A stretch of DNA of 6,114 bases from G001797105 sp964528155. GTDB taxonomy: Bacteria > Chloroflexota > Anaerolineae > Anaerolineales > E44-bin32. Of this stretch, positions 1 through 4,604 are shown piece after piece. The notes below the pieces were generated by a model. The model was not told the origin of the DNA. It was given only the letters and a program-made list of their open reading frames with translations, and made no database searches. Positions within the stretch are counted from its first letter, which is position 1. Each line of letters opens with the position of its first letter. A program made the translations under genes and the position numbers. Location: positions 1 through 6,114 of the forward strand of contig CAZGRL010000189.1 of assembly GCA_964528155.1 (NCBI GenBank), given 5' to 3'.

Positions 1-1
1 A

Positions 2-496
2 GACGCCACCGCAGCGGACACCGTTGCAGGCAAAACAGTCGCGGAATCCTCCGCGGCAACGAAACCAGAAGCGGCCCCCGCCGGTGGCGCCGCCCAAAAG
101 AAAGGGAAGATCATGGATCTCCAAACCCTGAAGTCCGAACACCCCGACACCTACGCGGCGGCCGTCAAGTTGGGCCGCGAAGAGGGCCACACCGCTGGGC
201 TCAAGGAAGGCGCCGACAAGGAACGCGACCGCGTCACTGCCCACCTCATCCGTGGCAAGGCATCGGGCGCAATGGATCTCGCGATCGAGTCCGTCGAAGT
301 GGGCGCCGAGATGACCGAGACGCTGCGCGCGAAGTACGACACCGCGAAGCAGAACAAGGACGACCAGGCCGCACGTCAGCGCGAAAGTGACGATGCCGGC
401 GCCGCAGTCGACGGGGCCGCAACGACGCCCAAGGCGCAGGATATGGCCGACAAGGTGGCTGACCTGCTCTACAAGGATTCGGGGCTCGCAGGCTGA
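2..496 (+). CDS. Capsid maturation protease/scaffold protein, C-terminal part (5' partial)
   Basis: The frame is open from the left edge through the ATG at 113 to TGA at 494-496, so this is the last 164 residues of a longer protein. Residues 1-37 of the visible part are an Ala/Pro/Gly/Thr-rich, probably disordered linker. After it comes a charged, mainly helical segment rich in Glu, Lys, Arg and Ala, starting MDLQTLKSEHPDTYAAAV, with a Gly-rich stretch (GREEGHTAGLKEGADKERDRV). This pattern is the scaffold-like tail of phage S49/ClpP-type capsid proteases such as lambda C and Mu I. The protease domain itself would lie upstream and is not visible. Its place immediately before a decoration and a major capsid gene supports the call. 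In this family the protease cleaves the scaffold and itself inside the procapsid, making room for DNA. The scaffold assignment is good; the fused protease is inferred from family architecture. Confidence 0.75.
   Translation, partial: DATAADTVAGKTVAESSAATKPEAAPAGGAAQKKGKIMDLQTLKSEHPDTYAAAVKLGREEGHTAGLKEGADKERDRVTAHLIRGKASGAMDLAIESVEVGAEMTETLRAKYDTAKQNKDDQAARQRESDDAGAAVDGAATTPKAQDMADKVADLLYKDSGLAG
113..496 (+). CDS. Probable internally started scaffold protein (Nu3-like), in frame with the protease
   Basis: ATG 113 lies in the same frame as the longer protein and is preceded by the purine-rich stretch AAAGAAAGGGAAG, ending about four bases before it. This is a plausible ribosome site exactly at the boundary between the disordered linker and the helical scaffold region. 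The product would be 127 residues, highly charged and without cysteine, ending in an amphipathic segment (MADKVADLLYKDSGLAG) that could be the capsid-binding tail. Lambda Nu3 and Mu Z are made this way, as separate scaffolds from internal starts within the protease gene. The internal start is inferred; the same residues could simply be the C-terminus of the full-length protein. Confidence 0.5.
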   Translation: MDLQTLKSEHPDTYAAAVKLGREEGHTAGLKEGADKERDRVTAHLIRGKASGAMDLAIESVEVGAEMTETLRAKYDTAKQNKDDQAARQRESDDAGAAVDGAATTPKAQDMADKVADLLYKDSGLAG

Positions 497-511
497 ACGG
501 CTGCAACTGAC

Positions 512-521
512 GGAAGGAAAG
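512..521 (+). promoter_or_regulatory. Ribosome binding site of the decoration gene
   Basis: GGAAGGAAAG contains AAGGA at 514-518, ten bases before ATG 529. Nearly the same purine block (GAAGGAAAG) precedes the major capsid gene, as expected for two proteins needed in large, similar numbers. Confidence 0.7.
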
Positions 522-528
522 CAGAACA

Positions 529-1218
529 ATGACACTCATCACTGCAACCGTGAACGACCTTGGGGAATTGGCTCTGGGCGACAATGTCTTTCAGAACGTG
601 ACCCTTCAATCGCCCGGCTCCGACGAATACGCGGCCGGGACCATCATGGCTCGCAAGGACGTGAGCGACACGATCGCCGTCGCTTACACCCGCGCCGGGT
701 CGTCCACCTTCACTGCGGTCGCCAGTTCGCAGAAGCGGAAGACGTTGAAGGCCGGCGCATACATTTGTACCGCGGGCACCATGAGCACCGGTGCGGGCGT
801 CTGGACCTGTGCGGACCCGGACGGCAACACCGAGACGTTCACAACCCTCGCAGCTACTGACAACATCATCTTCTCCGGAATGGGGTTGATTCTCACCGTC
901 AGCGATCCTGGCGGTGGTACCGACTTCGACACCAGCGACGTCATCACGGCCACCGTGGCCGCTGACGGCGACGTCGTGATCTACGATCCCGACGGAACCG
1001 GCGGAGCCCAGACCCCGATCGGCGTGCTCCAATACGCCGTGACCGTCGCCGGTACCGACCTTGCGGCGAACATCATCACCGGTGGCCGCGTGAACAAGAA
1101 TAGGTTGGTCATCGACGACACCACGACCGTGACCGACGTCCACGTCCAACTGCTCAAGCAGGTGGGCATCTTCGCCGTTGATCAGGACGACCTGTCGTTC
1201 CTGAACAACTACGCCTGA
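529..1218 (+). CDS. Head decoration protein (lambda gpD-like) with an inserted beta domain
   Basis: The 229-residue product has a split gpD-like body. Residues 14-55 (LALGDNVFQNVTLQSPG, then AAGTIMAR) give the N-terminal arm and first strands. Residues 148-195 (IYDPDGTGGAQTPIGVL, then IITGGRVNKNRLVI) match the second half of decoration proteins, where 'G.QTPIGVL' and a 'GGRVN...L' strand are typical. gpD-type proteins form trimers on the outside of the expanded capsid and stabilise it against DNA pressure. The usual length is about 110-140 residues; the excess is an inserted domain at about 61-144. The C-terminus (LLKQVGIFAVDQDDLSFLNN) is an extension with helix-like character. The gene starts 32 bases after the scaffold stop, with a good AAGGA site, and sits directly before the capsid gene as in lambda D-E. 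The family call is by pattern recognition and is strong. Confidence 0.85.
   Translation: MTLITATVNDLGELALGDNVFQNVTLQSPGSDEYAAGTIMARKDVSDTIAVAYTRAGSSTFTAVASSQKRKTLKAGAYICTAGTMSTGAGVWTCADPDGNTETFTTLAATDNIIFSGMGLILTVSDPGGGTDFDTSDVITATVAADGDVVIYDPDGTGGAQTPIGVLQYAVTVAGTDLAANIITGGRVNKNRLVIDDTTTVTDVHVQLLKQVGIFAVDQDDLSFLNNYA
709..960 (+). other. Inserted beta-rich domain, copy 1 (in decoration protein)
   Basis: Residues 61-144 of the decoration protein interrupt the gpD-like fold. Landmarks are KTLKAGAY, TAGT, G.GVWTCADPDG, then D...F...G...TV and finally FDTSDVITATV. Copy 2, in the protein starting at 3509, shares these landmarks in the same order with about half of some 70 positions identical by eye. 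The composition (Thr, Gly, Val, Asp; alternating hydrophobics) suggests a beta-sandwich. Domains ending 'GD.(F/I)T.TV' after a 'DP.G' turn are familiar inserts in phage decoration proteins. The exact boundaries are estimates. Confidence 0.75.
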
Positions 1219-1394
1219 GCCGAACCGCAGCCATCAACCACCTAGGCGCGGCGTTCTCGGTAACGGAGTGACGTCGCGCCCCTAATGGGCTGAGTAGGCC
1301 CGCAAGCACGAACCAATTCGGGGCGCCCTTCACCCGCGGTTTCCGCGCGGGGCCGCGGAGGTGCGTCCAGATCAACGCACAGAAGGAAAGTACA
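1219..1394 (+). other. Structured GC-rich spacer before the major capsid gene
   Basis: This 176-base gap is the longest in the window and has no convincing ORF or promoter. It holds several inverted repeats. GCGCCCC (1276-1282) pairs with GGGGCGC (1320-1326), enclosing a small GGGC/GCCC stem at 1287-1301. CCGCGG occurs at 1334-1339 and again at 1353-1358. GTGCGT (1361-1366) pairs with ACGCAC (1375-1380). There is no T-run, so a classical terminator is not supported. It most likely acts as an mRNA leader for the capsid gene or as an RNA-processing or decoupling element; this is inference. Confidence 0.5.
1361..1390 (+). promoter_or_regulatory. Hairpin plus ribosome binding site of the major capsid gene
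   Basis: A perfect 6-bp stem (GTGCGT/ACGCAC, 8-base loop, 1361-1380) ends directly at AGAAGGAAAG (1381-1390), whose AAGGA lies seven bases before ATG 1395. The hairpin does not hide the ribosome site; such placement can keep the site single-stranded or protect the mRNA 5' end after processing. Confidence 0.55.
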
Positions 1395-2513
1395 ATGTCC
1401 GACGAATCTACCACCAAGATGGTGAGCGTCTACGAGCAAACGCTGGATCGCCCCCGCTACTTCTCCAGCCACTTCGCGACGACACCAGACAGCTTTCACA
1501 ACGCCGACAAGGTTGAATACGACGTCGTGCGGCAGGGCCAGGACATCGCCGTCCCGGTGCCCGATGCAACTTCAGGACCTCGGCTCGTCGAGGAAAAGAA
1601 GTGGGTCAACTACGAGTTGACGCCCGTGGTGTTCAACTACGAGGCCCGCATTGCGGCATCGGAAGTGCGCAAGCGCACGGCTGGTCGCAACCCCTACGAG
1701 GATCCGATCGCTGGCAAGATTCTGACGAATCTCGCATTTCGTCATGCACGCAAGATCGAAAGCATGATCCGTGACGGCATCGAACAGATGTGTGCTCAGA
1801 TCCTCACCACCGGCACCATCACCTGTGTTGATGACGCCAATGCCACTGTCGCGGGACCGTACAACTTCTATCCGCTCGATGCGTCAGGCACCCTGGCCAG
1901 CGGTGATCTCATCGTCACATCAGGTACGACCGAGTGGGCCGTTGGCGGGGGCAGTGGAGACCCGATTGACAACATTCAGACACTGTCCGACAACATGCGT
2001 GCTCGTGGGTACAATCCCAAGCGGGCGATCTTCGGGGCGTCTGCGTGGCAGCGGTTCATGGCGAATACCACGGTGCAGGCGCACGCGAACTTCCGTCGCG
2101 TCAATCTCGTGGACATCAACCCGACGCCGGCCCCAGAAGGCGCAACTCGGCTGGGCACCTTCATGGTCGGCGAGAACGCCTTCGAGTTCTTCACCTACAA
2201 CGGAACCTACAAGGCGCCCTACGGTGGGACGATCACCCCGTACCTGGGGAGCACCACGGTTGTGCTCATGGCTGACGCCCCCGGCGGTCTGCAGATGACC
2301 TTCGGAGCGATCGACTACTTCGAACAGGCCGTCGACACGAATGCGCTGCCGTACCTCCCGCGTCAGATGAACTTCGCGCAGGGTGGGTTCGGGATGTCGA
2401 TGTATGCCTACTTCACCAAGGATGCGAAGACGTTGGTGATCAATGTCGGGACGCGCGTCCTGCCGTTGCCGAAGGCGATCGACTCGTTCGCGTCTCTCTA
2501 CGTCGGAGCCTGA
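1395..2513 (+). CDS. Major capsid protein, lambda gpE family
   Basis: The 372-residue length fits the gpE-type (Phage_cap_E) capsid family, which adopts the HK97 fold and assembles into the icosahedral shell. Visible features in order: an N-terminal arm (1-32); 'SFHNADKVEYDVVRQGQDIA.PV' (33-55), typical of the region where the N-arm enters the E-loop; a positively charged strand 'EARIAASEVRKR' (83-94); a long spine-type helix (about 108-139, with RHARKIESMIRDGIEQM); and 'TEWAVGGGSGDPIDNI' (179-194), which resembles the corresponding W...DP.DDI stretch of lambda gpE. 'AIFGASAWQRFM' (211-222) follows, and then the C-terminal beta-rich domain with VLMADAPGGLQMTFGAIDYF, the usual assembly probe of this family. 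The start is fixed by a strong ribosome site. Unlike its neighbours it carries no copy of the inserted domain. The role is certain from family and position; the subfamily is less certain. Confidence 0.92.
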   Translation: MSDESTTKMVSVYEQTLDRPRYFSSHFATTPDSFHNADKVEYDVVRQGQDIAVPVPDATSGPRLVEEKKWVNYELTPVVFNYEARIAASEVRKRTAGRNPYEDPIAGKILTNLAFRHARKIESMIRDGIEQMCAQILTTGTITCVDDANATVAGPYNFYPLDASGTLASGDLIVTSGTTEWAVGGGSGDPIDNIQTLSDNMRARGYNPKRAIFGASAWQRFMANTTVQAHANFRRVNLVDINPTPAPEGATRLGTFMVGENAFEFFTYNGTYKAPYGGTITPYLGSTTVVLMADAPGGLQMTFGAIDYFEQAVDTNALPYLPRQMNFAQGGFGMSMYAYFTKDAKTLVINVGTRVLPLPKAIDSFASLYVGA

Positions 2514-2533
2514 TCCGACACTGCACTTCTCTA

Positions 2534-2558
2534 GCCCGGGGGCAACGTGTCCCCGGGC
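2534..2558 (+). terminator. Strong hairpin after the capsid gene (partial terminator or mRNA stabiliser)
   Basis: GCCCGGGG (2534-2541) pairs perfectly with CCCCGGGC (2551-2558), giving an 8-bp G/C stem plus a G-T closing pair and a 7-base loop. It lies 21 bases after the capsid stop and has no T-run behind it. It is therefore not a textbook intrinsic terminator. It could be a leaky terminator lowering expression of downstream genes relative to capsid, or a 3' block to exonucleases. It ends one base before the AAAGGG ribosome site of the next gene. Confidence 0.6.
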
Positions 2559-2570
2559 GAAAGGGCACCC

Positions 2571-3125
2571 ATGTCTGAACGCAGCGAACTCGAACAACGC
2601 GCGGCCGCACTGGTAGAAGAACTCGGTGAGGATCCAGTACCCACGCGCCTTAGCAATGCCAAGTTGGCGGAGCGTGTCGAAGAACTCGAAACGCGCAAGG
2701 TCGAACGAGATGCGGTGCTGCGTCAGGAGGCGATCATCGAGGAGCACCATGCGGCGTTCGTCGAGCGATTGGTCCGTGCCGCGGATCCGCAAGACGGGCG
2801 CGGTATGCGCTACGCCTTCGAAGTGGCTCCAGGCAGGCAACTCCAATGCAGATATGGATTGCTAAGGTCAGGCTGCCAGGTCAAGCGCGAATGGGTCGGC
2901 GGAATCGATGCGCTGGACGATTTGGTTAAGGCCGGGTCGGTACTGTGCGGCCCACGAGCGAAGCGTTTCGAAGTAGCCGAAGGTCGAAGACTCGAAAACA
3001 CAACACGCGGAACCCTGGAACCGGGGGCACGTGTAGAGCCCGAATACGTCGGCGGAATGGCGCGGCTCGAAGTCTTCCTTCGCGAAGGCGCCGCGAAGCG
3101 AAACCAGATCCCAGAAGAGCGCTGA
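2571..3125 (+). CDS. FI-position head protein with internal duplication
   Basis: The 184-residue product follows the capsid gene, the position of lambda FI, a DNA-packaging accessory. Residues 1-47 are helical and charged; 'RLSNAKLAERVEELE' (26-40) resembles the 'GTKEELALRVAELKEEL' helix at the N-terminus of lambda gpFI, and both look like small SAP/HeH-type helical units. Residues 48-70 extend the helix (possible short coiled coil). The C-terminal half consists of two similar units (83-122 and 133-173), each FEVA.GR.L, a G..V stretch, then E(W/Y)VGG and L....(K/R).G. I chose ATG 2571 because AAAGGG lies five bases upstream; a GTG at 2547 would add eight residues but lies inside the hairpin loop and has no ribosome site. 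The FI relation rests on position and a short motif; the function of the repeat half is unknown. Confidence 0.55.
   Translation: MSERSELEQRAAALVEELGEDPVPTRLSNAKLAERVEELETRKVERDAVLRQEAIIEEHHAAFVERLVRAADPQDGRGMRYAFEVAPGRQLQCRYGLLRSGCQVKREWVGGIDALDDLVKAGSVLCGPRAKRFEVAEGRRLENTTRGTLEPGARVEPEYVGGMARLEVFLREGAAKRNQIPEER
2817..2936 (+). repeat. Internal protein repeat, unit A
   Basis: Residues 83-122 of the FI-position protein: FEVAPGRQL, then GLLRSGCQV, EWVGGIDAL and a final LVKAG. It is matched by unit B 50-51 residues later. The shared signature is FEVA.GR.L-(x)-G.L..G..V..E(W/Y)VGG...L......G, with one residue of length difference. At DNA level only short stretches such as TTCGAAGT remain identical, so the duplication is old. 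Confidence 0.8.
2967..3089 (+). repeat. Internal protein repeat, unit B
   Basis: Residues 133-173 of the FI-position protein: FEVAEGRRL, then GTLEPGARV, EYVGGMARL and a final LREG. It aligns with unit A over its whole length with one extra residue between the first block and the VGG block. Unit A has two cysteines (93 and 102) that unit B lacks. Confidence 0.8.
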
Positions 3126-3128
3126 TCC

Positions 3129-3512
3129 ATGGGCATCTACGAACTCGCGGCGGCGGACATCGCCTCGATCATCGGTGACAGTGACACCGGCCCCGGCTGG
3201 GAGATCACTGTCACCGATCCGGACGGCGTCACCGCTGATCTCGTCGGACTGCACCAGGACATCGGTCAGGAACTCGACGGCGACGGGATCATGGTGTCAG
3301 GGCGTACCGTGACGGTCGTCCTGCCCATTGCCGCACTCACTGCTGCCGGGCTCGGGGTGCCAGTGAACGTGCCCGAGTCAACGTCGAAACCGTGGATCGT
3401 CGAGTTCGCGGATTCGAAGGGCGTGAACCACGTCTACAAGATCAACCGGACCGAGCCTGACCAGGGGCTGCCGGTTGTGAAGTGTTTCTGTGAGCCGTAC
3501 GAGGAACTGTGA
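3129..3512 (+). CDS. Head-tail joining (neck) protein, gpFII-like by position and layout
   Basis: This 127-residue protein begins three bases after the previous stop, with a modest AGAAGAG site about nine bases upstream, inside the end of the previous gene. A short N-terminal helix (DIASIIGD) is followed by beta-rich sequence: 'WEITVTDPDG' (24-33), 'GLHQDIGQELD' (40-50), 'SGRTVTVVLPIAAL' (57-70), 'KPWIVEFAD' (87-95) and 'VYKINRTEPDQGLPVVKCF' (102-120). This order of strands with a Trp and a final strand pair is the usual layout of small head-completion or adaptor proteins of the lambda FII type, which join the DNA-filled head to the tail. I do not recognise a specific named family member. The start of the coding sequence contains a long inverted repeat. 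The neck role is mostly inferred from position between capsid and tail genes. Confidence 0.5.
   Translation: MGIYELAAADIASIIGDSDTGPGWEITVTDPDGVTADLVGLHQDIGQELDGDGIMVSGRTVTVVLPIAALTAAGLGVPVNVPESTSKPWIVEFADSKGVNHVYKINRTEPDQGLPVVKCFCEPYEEL
3171..3218 (+). repeat. Perfect 14-bp inverted repeat within the neck gene
   Basis: ATCGGTGACAGTGA (3171-3184) is the exact reverse complement of TCACTGTCACCGAT (3205-3218), with a 20-base GC-rich spacer. The repeat begins exactly at codon 15 and ends exactly at codon 30 of the neck gene. As RNA it would form a stable stem-loop about 40 bases into the message. By rough random expectation a match this long at this spacing is unlikely in 6 kb. Confidence 0.85.
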
Positions 3513-4513
3513 CCGCGCGCATCGCAGCCCTGATCGACAAGCGGGACACGCTCGAAATCGTGCGCGATGCGATTGCGACAATCCTGCTTGAAGAGTCGTT
3601 GCAACAGCAGATCTTGGCGCAGCCGGTGACGATTACCTACAGCCGCGCCGACGACTCCGACTACACGGTGACGGGCGCCGCAACTCTGGTCAGTGAGGGC
3701 CCGGGAACCGCTGTCAGCGCCAAGACTCTTCAGGTCGGCGACTACGTGGTCACAGCGGGCACGCTCGTCGCTGGCGTCGGAGAGTGGACGTGTGTTGCCC
3801 CCGACGCCACCGAGGACACGTGCACGACAGCGGCCGCGGACGACGACCTGACGTTCACGACCCTGGGGATCGAATTCACGACCACGGCGGGTGACGCGGC
3901 ATGGGATACCGGTGACGTCATCACAGCATCGGTGGCCGGCGCCGACGACCCGCTACAGTGGAAGCTTCGGATCTTCCAGCATCGCTCGTACCCGTTCGAG
4001 GAATGGCTGACGAGTCCACCGCAGGATGCCGCCGCCGCGGTGCCGATCATTGCGATCGAGTTTTCGCGTGACAGCGTCGAGATGGCGAAGTCCAACGTCT
4101 TCGAAGCGCAGCAATACGACGCCGAATTCGTGTTGCACTGCTGCGGATACGGTATCGCCACGGAGACCTCCGACGGCCACACTCCGGGCGATCTCAAGGC
4201 GAGCCAAGAAGCATTCAGAGCCGCGACCCTGGTACGCAACATCCTGATGGCGGCCGAGTACGACCACCTGGGACGCGAGGACAACGACGACGTCGCGGAC
4301 CGCATGATCAAGTCGCGCGAGTTCGGGCGGCCAACGGGCGGCGACAAGCAACCACTGCCGAACGTCGCAGTCATGACGCTGACTCTAGCCGTCGACTTGA
4401 GGGAAACCGTCGCGCAGATCGAAGGCACACCGGCGACGAGCTTCTTCATCACGGTCACGGACCAAGAGACCGGAGAGACCTACCTCACGATCACCGGCGA
4501 CCTCACCGACTGA
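3509..4513 (+). CDS. Tail terminator/neck-type protein with an inserted beta domain
   Basis: The GTG start overlaps the previous stop in GTGA, so translation is probably coupled. The 334-residue product has an N-terminal helix (RIAALIDKRDTLEIVRDAIATILLEES, 4-30) and then an inserted domain (about 40-144). The body follows: 'DPLQWKLRIFQHRSYPFEEWL' (147-167), 'VPIIAIEFSRDSVEM.KSNVFEAQQYDAEFVLHCCGYGI', 'DGHTPGDLKASQEAFRAATLVRNILMAAEYDHLG' and a final beta-rich segment ending 'SFFITVTDQETGETYLTI'. From memory, phages with Mu-type tails carry a protein of this layout between the neck and sheath genes, but with the first helix running almost directly into '...WKLR'; I take it as the tail terminator, which caps the tube and docks on the head. 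Its position just before the sheath gene agrees. The exact role is inferred; the gene could instead be a neck or connector protein. Confidence 0.55.
   Translation: MTARIAALIDKRDTLEIVRDAIATILLEESLQQQILAQPVTITYSRADDSDYTVTGAATLVSEGPGTAVSAKTLQVGDYVVTAGTLVAGVGEWTCVAPDATEDTCTTAAADDDLTFTTLGIEFTTTAGDAAWDTGDVITASVAGADDPLQWKLRIFQHRSYPFEEWLTSPPQDAAAAVPIIAIEFSRDSVEMAKSNVFEAQQYDAEFVLHCCGYGIATETSDGHTPGDLKASQEAFRAATLVRNILMAAEYDHLGREDNDDVADRMIKSREFGRPTGGDKQPLPNVAVMTLTLAVDLRETVAQIEGTPATSFFITVTDQETGETYLTITGDLTD
3626..3940 (+). other. Inserted beta-rich domain, copy 2 (in terminator-like protein)
   Basis: Residues 40-144 separate the N-terminal helix from the main body. The order KTLQVGDY, VTAGT, GVGEWTC.APD, TFTTLGIEF and WDTGDVITASV repeats that of copy 1 in the decoration protein. 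The best-conserved DNA is an 11-base run GACGTCATCAC (937-947 and 3914-3924); elsewhere the DNA has diverged, so this is not a very recent duplication. Confidence 0.75.
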
Positions 4514-4604
4514 GGCGCCCCCAACGAGAGCCGCTCGCAGCGGCACGGCACGGCGGGCCCGCGCTCGCCACAGGCGGGGCTGTGCCCCCAGAAGGACCTG
4601 AATC
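4514..4604 (+). other. Hairpin-rich spacer before the sheath gene
   Basis: The 91-base gap has three compact inverted repeats: GCCGCT/AGCGGC (4530-4544, 3-base loop), the 10-base palindrome GCGGGCCCGC (4553-4562) and GGGGC/GCCCC (4576-4588, loop TGT). No T-run follows any of them. No ORF or promoter is apparent. The small gene often found between terminator and sheath in Mu (gene 38) is absent; the gap is too short to hold it. Confidence 0.5.
4576..4596 (+). promoter_or_regulatory. Hairpin plus ribosome binding site of the sheath gene
   Basis: A 5-bp stem (GGGGC/GCCCC) with loop TGT ends at 4588; GAAGGA follows at 4591-4596, eight bases before ATG 4605. The block CAGAAGGA is identical to that in front of the capsid gene, and both sit directly behind a hairpin. 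Confidence 0.55.

Noticed and set aside
387..860. Plus-strand 157-codon frame
   Set aside because: It overlaps the scaffold end and decoration gene in another frame; the product is Arg/His-rich and has no family features.
469..1149. 226-codon open frame on the minus strand
   Set aside because: It is antisense to the decoration gene, is Gly/Asp/Val-rich and resembles no protein family.
1395..2513. A fourth copy of the inserted domain in the capsid protein
   Set aside because: The Thr/Gly-rich stretch at residues 140-190 lacks the WTC, DP.G and GD.ITxTV landmarks and matches the normal gpE layout.
2534..2558. Full intrinsic terminator ending the operon
   Set aside because: The stem is strong but there is no T-run, and the next head and tail genes follow immediately in the same direction.
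2547..2570. GTG start giving an eight-residue longer FI-like protein
   Set aside because: The GTG is in the loop of a strong hairpin and has no ribosome site, while ATG 2571 is preceded by AAAGGG.
1920..2846. 308-codon open frame on the minus strand
   Set aside because: It lies opposite the capsid and FI-like genes, is Arg/His/Gly-rich as expected of a GC-rich shadow frame, and crosses the intergenic hairpin.
3742..4458. 238-codon open frame on the minus strand
   Set aside because: It is antisense to the terminator-like gene, Ser/Ala-rich and low in complexity, with no ribosome site or recognisable motif.
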